From an uncultured Verrucomicrobiota bacterium (GTDB lineage: Bacteria > Verrucomicrobiota > Verrucomicrobiia > Palsa-1439): a stretch of 45,837 nt of DNA. This document shows, in pieces, positions 1 through 11,075 of the stretch (position 1 is its first letter; every line of letters begins with the position of its first letter). The stretch is taken from the NCBI GenBank assembly GCA_903847335.1, contig CAINDI010000003.1, positions 1 through 45,837 on the forward strand, written 5' to 3'. Made by a program: the position numbers and the translations under genes. Under the pieces are notes generated by a model, which worked only from the letters and a program-made list of their open reading frames with translations, was not told the origin of the DNA and ran no database searches.

Positions 1-1
1 G

Positions 2-268
2 GAATCGCACTATTTCATTTTATTGTTATTACCAATGATGGCGCTAGTGGCGCGGGTTTGCAGTGCGCCGGAGCGGCAAATACGCAAAGTCGCTCTCGGC
101 GTCTGGATTGCGTTTTTTGCCATTGGCCTACCGGCGGTGAATGTGAAACCACTCAGGCTCTACGGCGCGCTATGTTGGCTCTCGTTAGTCTTGTGGGCTG
201 CATTATTATGGATGGCATGGCCGCGACGCAATGTAGTAGTGTCATCACATATCAACTCAAACAAATGA
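2..268 (+). CDS. C-terminal part of a multi-pass membrane protein (5' end outside window)
   Basis: The frame is open from the first bases of the window and ends in TGA at 266-268, so only about 88 C-terminal residues are present. They contain two or three hydrophobic stretches (ILLLLPMMALVA, VWIAFFAIGLPAV, LCWLSLVLWAALLWMAW) followed by a basic cytoplasmic-like tail. That layout is seen at the end of multi-pass membrane proteins such as GT87-type glycosyltransferases, but no family motif is visible and I do not assign one. The stop codon overlaps the ATG of the following atpZ-like gene (ATGA), so this gene is probably translationally coupled to the ATP synthase operon. The TTG at 23 is an artefact of the window edge, not a likely start. 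Confidence 0.55.
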   Translation, partial: ESHYFILLLLPMMALVARVCSAPERQIRKVALGVWIAFFAIGLPAVNVKPLRLYGALCWLSLVLWAALLWMAWPRRNVVVSSHINSNK

Positions 269-483
269 AGTCGGCTGGAAAATTTCAAGGAATGGGGCGC
301 GCGCTTGGAGCAGGGTCGCAAATGGTGGCGGCAACAGGCGTGGGTGCCGGTATCGGTTGGTGGTTGGATAAGCTGACTGGTTGGTCACCGGTGCTCCTGT
401 GTATTTTCTTTGTATTGGGTTCAGTGGCCGGATTCATATCGGTGTATCGGGCACTTAATTACAACACGGAGAAACAGTCGTGA
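265..483 (+). CDS. atpZ: AtpZ/AtpI-family small membrane protein of the ATP synthase operon
   Basis: A 72-residue protein with two membrane helices joined by a short loop: a Gly-rich first helix (VAATGVGAGIGWWLD) and a second helix around VLLCIFFVLGSVAGF. This is the signature of the ATPase_gene1 (AtpZ) family, the usual first gene of F-type ATPase operons. Family members are proposed to assist c-ring assembly or Mg2+/Ca2+ supply. I chose ATG 265 because it overlaps the upstream stop as ATGA and gives the normal family length; the same frame stays open upstream but that part is not AtpZ-like. The 3' end overlaps the GTG start of the next gene (GTGA). Confidence 0.75.
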   Translation: MKSAGKFQGMGRALGAGSQMVAATGVGAGIGWWLDKLTGWSPVLLCIFFVLGSVAGFISVYRALNYNTEKQS

Positions 484-773
484 CATTCGACCGACCGGCA
501 GTGGTGGGCATGATTTGCGGTGCGTTGATTGGCGCGACAAGTGCGTATCTCCAGATTCGAGAGTTGCGCAAAAAAAGCGGCAAAGCCGGCGCGCCGGGAG
601 TCACACAACTAGTACCGGGAGCAATGGGACGACTACTATTCGCAGGCGTGGCACTGTGGGTGGCATTGAAGTTCACGGAGGCAAATAAATACTGGTTGAC
701 AGGGGCACTGCTTGTCAGTTATACGGCTCCCCTCTTAGTGCAGTTAAAGCAGTTGATTTTCCCGAAAAAATAA
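480..773 (+). CDS. atpI: Probable ATP synthase subunit I (AtpI-like membrane protein)
   Basis: A 97-residue protein with about four hydrophobic segments (VVGMICGALIGATSAYLQI, LLFAGVALWVALKF, YWLTGALLVSYTAPLL), the size and topology of the ATP synthase I chain family. These proteins are non-essential assembly or ion-supply factors encoded upstream of atpB. The start is GTG at 480, overlapping the atpZ stop; the gene ends 1 bp before the atpB ATG. Sequence conservation in this family is poor, so the call rests mainly on position between atpZ and atpB plus topology. Confidence 0.6.
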   Translation: MTFDRPAVVGMICGALIGATSAYLQIRELRKKSGKAGAPGVTQLVPGAMGRLLFAGVALWVALKFTEANKYWLTGALLVSYTAPLLVQLKQLIFPKK

Positions 774-774
774 C

Positions 775-1542
775 ATGGGCGAACATCACGAGATCGTACA
801 TTTTGTTATCCGATTAGGCAGCTTGAACTTGAGCGTTACCAATAACGTGGTGATGCTATGGCTGGCAGCCGGCTTAACTTTTCTATTTCTGTTTGGCGCG
901 GCGCGCTTGGTGAATGTCTCCGGTACGGGTCGGTTGCCGAATTTGGTGGAATCGTTGCTGGAGTTTGTGCGCGAGAACGTCGTGGAAGCCTTCATCGGAC
1001 ATAACGGCGCAAAGTGGCTCCCGTTTGTGGCGACAATTTTCTTTTTTATTCTTTTTAATAATCTGTTGGGTTTAATTCCGATTCCCGGTTACTTCCATGC
1101 AGTGACGAGCAATCTGAATGTGACAGCTGTGCTAGCGGTGGTGGTGTTCGTCGTCGTGCAAGTCGTCGCGGTGATCCATCACGGGCCGATGTATTATGTA
1201 AATCTTTTGTTCCCAAAAACCGCGCCGGGCTGGCTGCGATTTTCGCTGATGCCGTTGATTGAAGTCATCGGCACGCTGGCGCGGCCATTTTCGCTGGCGA
1301 TTCGTTTGTTTGCGAACATGACCGCCGGCCACCAAATCATTGTCGTCCTGCTCACCGGTGATTTAATCGGCGTCAGCTACCTACTCAAACAAGGCATCGG
1401 GATGAAGTTGCTGGCGGCGTTGCCGTTCGTCGGCGTGGTGGTGATGGATGGATTTGAAATTTTCGTGGCGTTTATTCAGGCGTTTATTTTCGCATTGCTG
1501 ACGGCATTGTACCTCGGCGAAGCGATGGAAGAATCACACTAG
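775..1542 (+). CDS. atpB: F1Fo ATP synthase subunit a
   Basis: The 255-residue Fo stator subunit that forms the proton half-channels against the c-ring in the cytoplasmic membrane. It is strongly hydrophobic with about five to six helices. The diagnostic motif RPFSLAIRLFANMTAGH is present; the essential arginine is Arg177 (codon 1303-1305), which faces the c-ring carboxylate. The C-terminal helix (FVAFIQAFIFALLTALYL) is also typical. The length is usual for the family. There is no clear Shine-Dalgarno sequence before ATG 775, which follows the previous stop by 1 bp, so translation is probably coupled. Confidence 0.98.
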   Translation: MGEHHEIVHFVIRLGSLNLSVTNNVVMLWLAAGLTFLFLFGAARLVNVSGTGRLPNLVESLLEFVRENVVEAFIGHNGAKWLPFVATIFFFILFNNLLGLIPIPGYFHAVTSNLNVTAVLAVVVFVVVQVVAVIHHGPMYYVNLLFPKTAPGWLRFSLMPLIEVIGTLARPFSLAIRLFANMTAGHQIIVVLLTGDLIGVSYLLKQGIGMKLLAALPFVGVVVMDGFEIFVAFIQAFIFALLTALYLGEAMEESH

Positions 1543-1833
<291 letters not shown>

Positions 1834-1840
1834 CGCGACC

Positions 1841-2413
1841 ATGAAGACCACTCTCCGATTCACTCTCGGCCTCGGTCTTGCGACGTTGCCAGTCGTGGCG
1901 CGCGCGGAAGAAAGCGGCATCGTACCGACAGACTACAGCTTGCAAATTTGGACACTCGTCACATTTGTAGTGCTGCTGGTCTTGCTCGCGAAGTTTGCCT
2001 TTAAGCCCATCGCCGAAGCTCTCGACCGTCGCGGCCAGACAATCAAAGCTCAACTCGACGAAGCGCAGAAGTCGCGCGCTGAAGCGAAGAAGCTGATAGA
2101 CGATTACCAGAAACAAATCGCCGAAGCCCGCATGGAAGCCGGCAAAGTGATTGAAGAAGCCCGGCAGCTTGGCGAGAAAGTCCGCAAGGAAGTTGTGGAC
2201 AAAGCCAACACCGAAGCTTCCGCCATCGTCTCGCGTTCGCAGGAAGAAATTATCCGACAGAAAGAAAAAGGCATTCAAGAAATGAAGGACACCATTGCCG
2301 GATTGTCCGTTCAGATTGCCGGGCGCATTATCGAAAAGGAAGTCAACACTGCGACACACAAGCAGCTCATTGACGGCCTGATCACCGACCTCGCGAAAGT
2401 CCGGAAGCAGTAA
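1841..2413 (+). CDS. atpF: F1Fo ATP synthase subunit b
   Basis: A 190-residue peripheral-stalk subunit. After one membrane helix (IWTLVTFVVLLVLLAKFAF, residues about 30-50) comes the FKPI motif and a long charged coiled coil to about residue 160. Unusually, an extra N-terminal hydrophobic segment (residues 5-20) ends in VARAEE, resembling a cleavable signal peptide, so the N terminus may be exported and processed. The stop codon shares one base with the atpH start (TAATG). No strong ribosome-binding site is visible 7 bp after atpE. Confidence 0.96.
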   Translation: MKTTLRFTLGLGLATLPVVARAEESGIVPTDYSLQIWTLVTFVVLLVLLAKFAFKPIAEALDRRGQTIKAQLDEAQKSRAEAKKLIDDYQKQIAEARMEAGKVIEEARQLGEKVRKEVVDKANTEASAIVSRSQEEIIRQKEKGIQEMKDTIAGLSVQIAGRIIEKEVNTATHKQLIDGLITDLAKVRKQ

Positions 2414-2949
2414 TGGCTCACGATCCAATCAACACCGGTTACGCCCGCGCCCTTTTTGAAATGGCGCAGGCCGAAGGCGTGGTCAGCCGCGTTGAAGAAG
2501 AGCTTTTCCGCCTCAGCGAATTGCTCAAGGGAAATCCGGAGCTTTTACAGTTCCTCAAAGATCCAAACATCAAATCCGAAGGCAAACGCCGGGCGCTCAG
2601 CGATTTATTCCAAGGACGCGTTCATCCGCTCGTATTGACGACGCTCACCTCGCTCAGCGATCAAGATCGCGGCGGTCGGGTATTACATGTCATCGAAGAA
2701 TTTTCTAGTATTGCCGCGACCGCGCGGCAAAAGGTCACCGGTGAAGTCACTACCGCCATCACACTCGATGGCGATACGTTAAGCCGGTTAGTCACCGCAC
2801 TCAACCGCGCGACCGGCAAGAACGTCCAGCTTTTCCAAAAAGTGGACCCGGCAATTCTCGGTGGCGCAATCATCAAAGTCGGCGAGCAAATCATTGACGG
2901 CAGTCTCCGCCGGAAGCTCGACCAGATTCAAGCGAAGTTAGTGCAGTAG
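2413..2949 (+). CDS. atpH: F1Fo ATP synthase subunit delta
   Basis: The 178-residue F1 subunit that links the b-stalk to the top of the alpha3beta3 head. It begins with the typical helical N-terminal domain ([13 protein letters not shown]) and ends with the conserved C-terminal segment [20 protein letters not shown]. Length is normal. It starts at the ATG overlapping the atpF stop, implying coupled translation. Confidence 0.96.
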   Translation: MAHDPINTGYARALFEMAQAEGVVSRVEEELFRLSELLKGNPELLQFLKDPNIKSEGKRRALSDLFQGRVHPLVLTTLTSLSDQDRGGRVLHVIEEFSSIAATARQKVTGEVTTAITLDGDTLSRLVTALNRATGKNVQLFQKVDPAILGGAIIKVGEQIIDGSLRRKLDQIQAKLVQ

Positions 2950-2960
2950 AGGTTATATCC

Positions 2961-4511
2961 ATGGCTGACATACTTACACTCGACTCCAAACAAATCTCCG
3001 ATGTCCTCCGGAAGAGCATCAGCGAATTCAAATCCGAAGTCACCGTTCAGGAAGTCGGCGAAGTCCTCGAATGCGGCGACGGCATCGCCCGCGTTTCCGG
3101 ATTACCAAACTGTCTTTCCGAAGAAATGCTCGAATTCCCCGGCGGCAACTACGGTGTCGCACTTAACCTCGAACGCGACAATGTCGGCGTAATGATTCTT
3201 GGCGACTTCACAAAAATTGAAGAAGGCCAAATCGTCAAACGCACCGGTCGCGTTCTTAGTGTTCCGGTGGGCGATGCATTACTCGGTCGCGTGGTAAACG
3301 CGCTCGGCCAGCCAATTGACGGCAAAGGCCCGATTAACGCCGAAAAAATCCGTCCAATTGAAACCCGCGCTCCAAGTGTAATCGAACGTGAACCGGTCAA
3401 ACAACCGCTTGCCACCGGCTTAAAGTCCATCGACGCGATGATTCCGATTGGCCGCGGCCAACGCGAACTCATCATCGGCGACCGGCAGACCGGCAAGACC
3501 GCCATCTGCATCGACACGATTATCAATCAAAAAGGCGGCGACGTGATGTGTATTTACGTTGCCATCGGCCAGAAGAAATCCACCGTCGTCAGTGTTGTGG
3601 AGACGTTGGAAAAAGCTGGTGCGATGGATTACACCATTGTCGTTAGCGCCACTGCCAGCGATGCCGCTCCGATGCAATTCGTTGCCCCCTACTCCGGTGC
3701 GGCGATGGGCGAACATTTTCGTGACAACGGCCGACACGCGCTCATTATTTACGACGATCTTTCCAAACACGCGATTGCCTACCGGCAGATTTCATTACTA
3801 CTGCGCCGTCCGCCGGGACGTGAAGCGTTTCCAGGTGACATCTTTAATCTGCACAGCCGGTTGCTCGAACGCGCTGCAAAACTGAATATTGATGCGCCGA
3901 AGCTGAATCCTTTCTATCCAAAAGGTGGCGGTTCGCTTACCGCATTACCAATCATTGAGACCCAGGAAGGTGATTTCTCGGCGTACATTCCGACGAACGT
4001 CATTTCGATTACTGACGGCCAGATTTACCTCGAGTCCGATCTTTTCTATGCGGGCGTTCGGCCGGCGGTTTCAGTCGGCCTCTCGGTCAGTCGGGTCGGC
4101 GGTAGCGCACAAACCAAGGCGATGAAAAAAATCGCCGGTACACTCCGTCTGAGTCTCGCGCAGTACCGGGAACTTGCTGCGTTCGCGCAATTGTCGAGCG
4201 ATCTCGATAAGAACACGAAAGCACAGCTTGATCGCGGTCAGCGCATGGTTGAACTCTTAAAGCAGCCGCAATATCAGCCGATGACGAACGAAGATCAGGT
4301 TTCGATTCTCTGGGCGGCGACGAATGGTTATCTCGACGGTGTTGAGGTGTCAGCCATTCGGAAGTTTGAAGTTGAGTTCCTCCAGTTCTTGAAGAGCAAG
4401 TACGCTTCGACGGTTGAATTGCTTCGCACAAAGAAAGAATTGACCGATGAAGTTGTCGCTGGTTTGAAAAAAGCGGCTGACGAGTTCAAAGGTATCTTCT
4501 CCGGTAAGTAA
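2961..4511 (+). CDS. atpA: F1Fo ATP synthase subunit alpha
   Basis: The 516-residue non-catalytic nucleotide-binding subunit of F1. It has the N-terminal beta-barrel ([19 protein letters not shown]), a P-loop GDRQTGKT at about residues 173-180, and the signature [14 protein letters not shown] with the arginine that completes the beta-subunit active site. Length matches the family. A GAGG element 8 nt upstream of ATG 2961 serves as ribosome-binding site. It sits in the canonical F-A-G-D-C order. Confidence 0.98.
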   Translation: MADILTLDSKQISDVLRKSISEFKSEVTVQEVGEVLECGDGIARVSGLPNCLSEEMLEFPGGNYGVALNLERDNVGVMILGDFTKIEEGQIVKRTGRVLSVPVGDALLGRVVNALGQPIDGKGPINAEKIRPIETRAPSVIEREPVKQPLATGLKSIDAMIPIGRGQRELIIGDRQTGKTAICIDTIINQKGGDVMCIYVAIGQKKSTVVSVVETLEKAGAMDYTIVVSATASDAAPMQFVAPYSGAAMGEHFRDNGRHALIIYDDLSKHAIAYRQISLLLRRPPGREAFPGDIFNLHSRLLERAAKLNIDAPKLNPFYPKGGGSLTALPIIETQEGDFSAYIPTNVISITDGQIYLESDLFYAGVRPAVSVGLSVSRVGGSAQTKAMKKIAGTLRLSLAQYRELAAFAQLSSDLDKNTKAQLDRGQRMVELLKQPQYQPMTNEDQVSILWAATNGYLDGVEVSAIRKFEVEFLQFLKSKYASTVELLRTKKELTDEVVAGLKKAADEFKGIFSGK

Positions 4512-4514
4512 GAA

Positions 4515-6786
<2,272 letters not shown>

Positions 6787-6787
<1 letters not shown>

Positions 6788-7212
6788 TGGCTGGTGACAA
6801 AACATTTCAACTCGAAATCCTCACGCTTCAGAAAGCCTGTCTGCGTGAGCCGGTGAAATTTGTCGTCGCCCCCGGCCAAGAAGGCGTTTTTGAAATCCTA
6901 CCGGGACACGCACCATTTGTATTTGCGCTCAAACCCGGCGCGTTACGCCTTCATCTACCGGATAATCAAGACCGACACATCGCGGTTGGTGGTGGTTTTC
7001 TCGTCGTACAACCGGAGCAAACAACGGTGCTAGCACGAAGCGCCGAGCGACCGGAGGAAATTGACAAAGCACGAGCCGAGCGTGCCAAAGAACGCGCCGA
7101 AGCTCGATTAGCAGATAAGACTAGTGCGATTGATTCAGCCCGCGCGACGGCAGCATTGCAACGCGCACTTGCACGACTGAAGGTTGCGAGCTACCTTCCA
7201 GTGTCACCATGA
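6787..7212 (+). CDS. atpC: F1Fo ATP synthase subunit epsilon
   Basis: A 141-residue rotor subunit. The N-terminal beta-sandwich shows the family pattern (FQLEILTLQKACL, APGQEGVFEILPGHAPFVFALKPGALRL, IAVGGGFLVVQP). The C-terminal helical hairpin (DKARAERAKERAEARLAD and following) is complete and may allow autoinhibition. The gene ends in an ATGA overlap with the downstream kinase-like gene. Confidence 0.96.
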
Positions 7213-7949
7213 ACCGACTCCCCCATGGCTGGGCGGTAGCGAATCTAGAAGCAAGGATTAGCGCTCACGTTCATGCATGGGACAAAGCGAAGGGTCGTAA
7301 CGAACCATTGGTGCCGGAACTTTTACCGTTTATCACCATCTCGCGGGAATACGGATGCGAAGGTTTGGCTTTATCACTCCATCTGCAGGATATTCTCAAC
7401 CTCCGGTGTAAACCATTTTTCCCATGGGTAGCGTACGACAACGAGTTACTGAGCAAGGTTGCACGTGAACTCAATTTAGCGCGGAATGTCGTTGAGGCGG
7501 TCGATGGGAAACGCCGCAGTGAGATGAGCGAGTTTTTTGACGCAATTCTGAACCGGCACATTGATGATACGTTGGTAGTCCGAAAACTAGCGGAAGTCAT
7601 CCGCTCGCTAGCAATTCATGGGCACGCAATCATTCTTGGACGTGGCAGCTACCATATCACGCAGGATCTCAAGAATGGCTTACACATCCGTTTAGTTGCC
7701 CCACAAGCTTGGCGCGTGGCGAAAATTTCAGCCGACCGGAACCTTTCGCAACATGATGCTGAAAAAATTGCAATTGAAGGCGAATGCGGTCGTACTCGCT
7801 ACCTCGAAACATTTTTCAACCACGACGTAGCCCATCCATTTCACCACGATTTGATTATCGATAACTCGCGATTCAATTTGGCGCAAATCACTGAAATTGT
7901 CTTTACTGCTTTGTCGGCACGTTTCGGCGCGACACTTGTCGGCAGCTAG
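7209..7949 (+). CDS. Cytidylate kinase-like family protein
   Basis: A 246-residue protein resembling the cytidylate-kinase-like group (PF13189): ITISREYGCEG near residue 40 stands where the P-loop region lies, followed by AYDNELLSKVAREL, and later IILGRGSYHI and RVAKI near the LID region. The classic Gly-rich P-loop is degenerate, so the substrate is uncertain; family members are often annotated only by similarity to Cmk. The ATG overlaps the atpC stop, placing it as the last gene of the ATP synthase transcript. Its 3' end overlaps the convergent adenosyltransferase gene by 47 bp. Confidence 0.75.
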   Translation: MNRLPHGWAVANLEARISAHVHAWDKAKGRNEPLVPELLPFITISREYGCEGLALSLHLQDILNLRCKPFFPWVAYDNELLSKVARELNLARNVVEAVDGKRRSEMSEFFDAILNRHIDDTLVVRKLAEVIRSLAIHGHAIILGRGSYHITQDLKNGLHIRLVAPQAWRVAKISADRNLSQHDAEKIAIEGECGRTRYLETFFNHDVAHPFHHDLIIDNSRFNLAQITEIVFTALSARFGATLVGS

Positions 7950-8508
7950 CCGAAGGTTTTTGCCAGTGTGTTTCCGATGCACCGGCCTTAAAATTAACCC
8001 ACCGGGCTAGCACAAACAACGCATCGCCGAGGCGATTTAAATACGGAACAATTTGTTCTCCAATTTTCTCACGTCGAGCCAAGCGTACGCACAACCGCTC
8101 CGCCCGTCGGCAAACCGTGCGTGCCACATGTAGTTGGGCTGCGGCCGGGACTCCCGCCGGTAAGATAAATTCCTCCAGAGGCCCCAACCGAGTGTTCAGC
8201 GCGTCGATTAAGATCTCCAACTTTGTGATGTGATGTAATTCGATAGCGGGCATACCGGCCAGAAAGTTTTTAGATGGCGTGGCGAGTTCGGCACCGAGAT
8301 TGAATAAATCGTTTTGAATCTGCGTCAGCGCCACTGCGGTTTGCCGATCCGGTTTGAACGCCTGAGCCAAACCGATGATCGAATTCAATTCATCCACCGT
8401 TCCGACAGCCCAAATCCGTGGAGAATCTTTACTGATTCGCTGACCGGCAACCAAACCGGTTTCACCATGGTCGCCGGTGTGCGTATAGATTTTTGTCAGC
8501 CGCGCCAT
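7903..8508 (-). CDS. Cob(I)yrinic acid a,c-diamide adenosyltransferase, PduO type
   Basis: A 201-residue PduO-type adenosyltransferase, which transfers the adenosyl group of ATP to cob(I)alamin. Visible motifs are the N-terminal ATP-binding KIYTHTGDHGETGL, VGTVDELNSIIGLA, the helix RTVCRRAERLCVRLA with the conserved Arg/Glu, and YLNRLGDALFVLARW. The last 25 residues are a poorly conserved tail encoded in the overlap with the convergent kinase-like gene. The preceding cupin gene's stop abuts this ATG (TAAATG), so the two are probably co-transcribed. Confidence 0.93.
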   Translation of the reverse strand: MARLTKIYTHTGDHGETGLVAGQRISKDSPRIWAVGTVDELNSIIGLAQAFKPDRQTAVALTQIQNDLFNLGAELATPSKNFLAGMPAIELHHITKLEILIDALNTRLGPLEEFILPAGVPAAAQLHVARTVCRRAERLCVRLARREKIGEQIVPYLNRLGDALFVLARWVNFKAGASETHWQKPSASCRQVSRRNVPTKQ

Positions 8509-8859
8509 TTAACACTTTTGAAATTGCGCTGGGATCAGACACATAAACTTGAATGTGCTATTCGCGGCATTCTTGAATTGATGTTGTTCGTCCGCCGGAA
8601 TGAAGAGCACGTCGCCTGACTTTACCGGCAATTCTTGAGTTTCACGCCAGATCGTTCCGGTGCCTTCCAATACATAAATTTCGTGTTCGTAAGAATGTTG
8701 ATGCAACGGCGTGTGACCGCCGGGTTGGACTTCGAAAATTCGCATGGCAAAAGTTGGTGCGCCATCGCGGCGGCTAACGGCGACTCGATAAGCGCAACCG
8801 GCAGCGCCCGGTAACTCAACTTGCTCGAGCGGAACTTGGCTGACGTTCGTGATTTTCAT
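8509..8859 (-). CDS. Small cupin-domain protein
   Basis: A 116-residue single-domain cupin. Motif 1 is GGHTPLHQHSYEHEIYVLEG (His, His, Glu metal ligands) and motif 2 is GDVLFIPADEQHQFKN. Such proteins bind a divalent metal and act as small dioxygenases, isomerases or sensors; nothing in the sequence fixes the substrate. It forms a two-gene unit with the downstream adenosyltransferase and is divergent from the ClC gene, whose annotated ATG lies only 30 bp away, leaving little room for two promoters. Confidence 0.85.
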   Translation of the reverse strand: MKITNVSQVPLEQVELPGAAGCAYRVAVSRRDGAPTFAMRIFEVQPGGHTPLHQHSYEHEIYVLEGTGTIWRETQELPVKSGDVLFIPADEQHQFKNAANSTFKFMCLIPAQFQKC

Positions 8860-8889
8860 ATCCGGAAGTTATACGATTAAGTTTACAAA

Positions 8890-11034
8890 ATGCCACCGAA
8901 AAGAACGCGCGACAATAGAGTTTGGACTAAGTGGCTCCGATTTGCTAAAAGACCGGTAATGCGTAATCTCCGCAGTCAGTTAATCAGCTGGCAAGCACGA
9001 GTGGCAGCACAGTTAGCACGGCGCACACCCAGCGAGAGCACTTTTCTAATTTTACTGCCGGTGGTCGGCGTGACGGTTGGACTGATCACCGTTGGCACGG
9101 CGCATATCATCGCGTTTATCCAGAAACTATTCTGGGGTAGCGGCACAAATATCATGACCGCTGCTGATGACAAACCGTGGTGGGCACATTTATTAATTCC
9201 CATCGTTGGCGGATTATTGGTGGCACTCATTGGTTTAATCTTCCACGTACAAACGCGCGGTGGTGGAATCACAACCATCATCCAGAGCATCGCGAACAAA
9301 GGCGGCGTGCTTTCGCTCCGGGCCACCTGGCCGCGTGACTGGGCGGCGGTTTTTACTATCGCCACCGGTGGCTCGTTGGGACGCGAAGGTGCGATGGCTA
9401 TGTTAGCGAGCGCGGTTGCCTCGAAAATCGGACGGCGCACGAAATTATCGCCGCATCACCTCCGATTGTTAGTCTGCGCGGCGGCGGCGGCGGCATTGGC
9501 AGCAGTCTATAATGCACCAATTGGCGGATCGCTGTTTGCGCTCGAAGTAATCATGGGGAATTTTGCGCTAGAAGTCCTCGGACCGGTCGTAATTGTGTCG
9601 GTGATTTCGACGTTGGTTTTTCGGAGTTGTATGGGCAACCTCCCCCGTTTCGATGTGCCGCACTATGAATTAGTCTCCGGCTGGGAACTGCCAATGTATC
9701 TTCTACTCGGCGTGCTCGCCGGCATTGGCGCATTGTTGTTTGTGAAGATGCTATTCAAGTCGCAAGACCTCTGGGAAAAACTTCCGCTGCCGACTTGGAC
9801 AAAACCAGCGCTTGGATTTGCCGTAGTTGGCGCGCTCGGCATCTGGTGGCCGCATATCTATGGTAATGGCTTCGAAGCCGTGAACCTGACACTCCGTCAG
9901 CAATTGCCGATTCTTTTATTGCTGATGGTGCTACCGGTGAAGATGCTAGCCTCCTCGCTCACATTCGGCGCCGGCGGCGCCGGTGGACTATTTACACCGT
10001 CGCTAATGGTGGGTGCGTTGCTTGGCGGAATCTTTGGCTATGGAGCGCATGAATTATTCCCAACCATTGCCGCTGCACCGGGAGCGTACGCGGTGGTCGG
10101 CATGGGCGGTCTACTTGCCGGGACGATGCACGCTCCGCTCACGGCCATCATGATGATTTTTGAACAGACAAATAATTATCAAATTATTCTTCCATTGATG
10201 CTGGTTTGTGTGGTGAGCCATGTCACGGTGCGATTGTTGCGTGGCCGGTCGCTCGACGAAGAAGCGTTGCGCCGGCGTGGCGTTACTTTAGCAAAAGGAA
10301 CCGAAGACGGCGTTATGCAATCGTTATGCGTCGCGGACATCATGCACGACGATGTGATTGCCGTGAACCATTCCGTACCGTTTACCGGCGTGGTCGAGCG
10401 GTTTCTCACGGAACCATACAATTTCCTCTACGTCACCGACGGCCATGGTAAATTCCTCGGCGCAATCCGGCTTCACGCCTTAAAAGAAATGCTCAACCAA
10501 GGCGACGCTCTTCAAACTGTCATCGCACACGACCTATTGGATGATTCATTTAAAGTGGTCACACCGGAAGACAAACTCGCCGACACGATGGAAAAATTCT
10601 GGCAACAAAATTGCGAACGCTTACCGGTGGTCGACAATTTGATCACTCGAAAACTTACCGGCTGGATTTCAAAACGGGATCTCATCGGCGTCTACAGTCA
10701 GGAAATTCTGCGAAAACGACAATTGCTCGGCCGCTTTGTCGTTCAAGACCAAGACGAAAAACGCGACATGTTCGTCGAGCTACCGGAGGGATTTGAACTG
10801 CGTACCATCGAAGTACCGACACACTCCATCGGCCAGACGTTAGCACAACTTGCGCCGCGTTCCGGTTTCGGCGTTCACGTTCTCGCTATCAAACGCCGCA
10901 ATCCGCTAACCGGACAAGATTCCATCGAACTACCGGATGCGAAAACGCAATTACGCAATGGCGACCGGCTCGCCGTCATTGGTCAAGGCGATGGCATTAG
11001 CCGTTTTGTTACCGCACTCGCTCCGGTAGCTTGA
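8890..11034 (+). CDS. ClC-family chloride channel/transporter with CBS pair and C-terminal TrkA_C domain
   Basis: A 714-residue three-part protein. Residues about 50-440 are the ClC membrane domain: RGGGI replaces the GSGIP selectivity motif, GREGA (Glu166 is the gating glutamate) replaces GREGP, and GGLFTPSLM near residue 363 is the GxFxP region. Residues about 481-600 hold two CBS motifs (VADIMHDDVIAV and a second repeat near RLPVVDN), which usually bind adenine nucleotides. Residues about 634-712 look like an RCK/TrkA_C ligand-binding domain (GFGVHVLAIKRRNPLTG, LRNGDRLAVIG). Loss of Ser and Pro in the ion-binding loops makes the ion preference uncertain. ATG 8959 (Met24) is an alternative start that would leave more room for a promoter. 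Confidence 0.93.
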   Translation: MPPKRTRDNRVWTKWLRFAKRPVMRNLRSQLISWQARVAAQLARRTPSESTFLILLPVVGVTVGLITVGTAHIIAFIQKLFWGSGTNIMTAADDKPWWAHLLIPIVGGLLVALIGLIFHVQTRGGGITTIIQSIANKGGVLSLRATWPRDWAAVFTIATGGSLGREGAMAMLASAVASKIGRRTKLSPHHLRLLVCAAAAAALAAVYNAPIGGSLFALEVIMGNFALEVLGPVVIVSVISTLVFRSCMGNLPRFDVPHYELVSGWELPMYLLLGVLAGIGALLFVKMLFKSQDLWEKLPLPTWTKPALGFAVVGALGIWWPHIYGNGFEAVNLTLRQQLPILLLLMVLPVKMLASSLTFGAGGAGGLFTPSLMVGALLGGIFGYGAHELFPTIAAAPGAYAVVGMGGLLAGTMHAPLTAIMMIFEQTNNYQIILPLMLVCVVSHVTVRLLRGRSLDEEALRRRGVTLAKGTEDGVMQSLCVADIMHDDVIAVNHSVPFTGVVERFLTEPYNFLYVTDGHGKFLGAIRLHALKEMLNQGDALQTVIAHDLLDDSFKVVTPEDKLADTMEKFWQQNCERLPVVDNLITRKLTGWISKRDLIGVYSQEILRKRQLLGRFVVQDQDEKRDMFVELPEGFELRTIEVPTHSIGQTLAQLAPRSGFGVHVLAIKRRNPLTGQDSIELPDAKTQLRNGDRLAVIGQGDGISRFVTALAPVA

Positions 11035-11075
11035 AAACCGTTGCTCCGACCAGCGGCTGTGTTAGGATGCCCACC

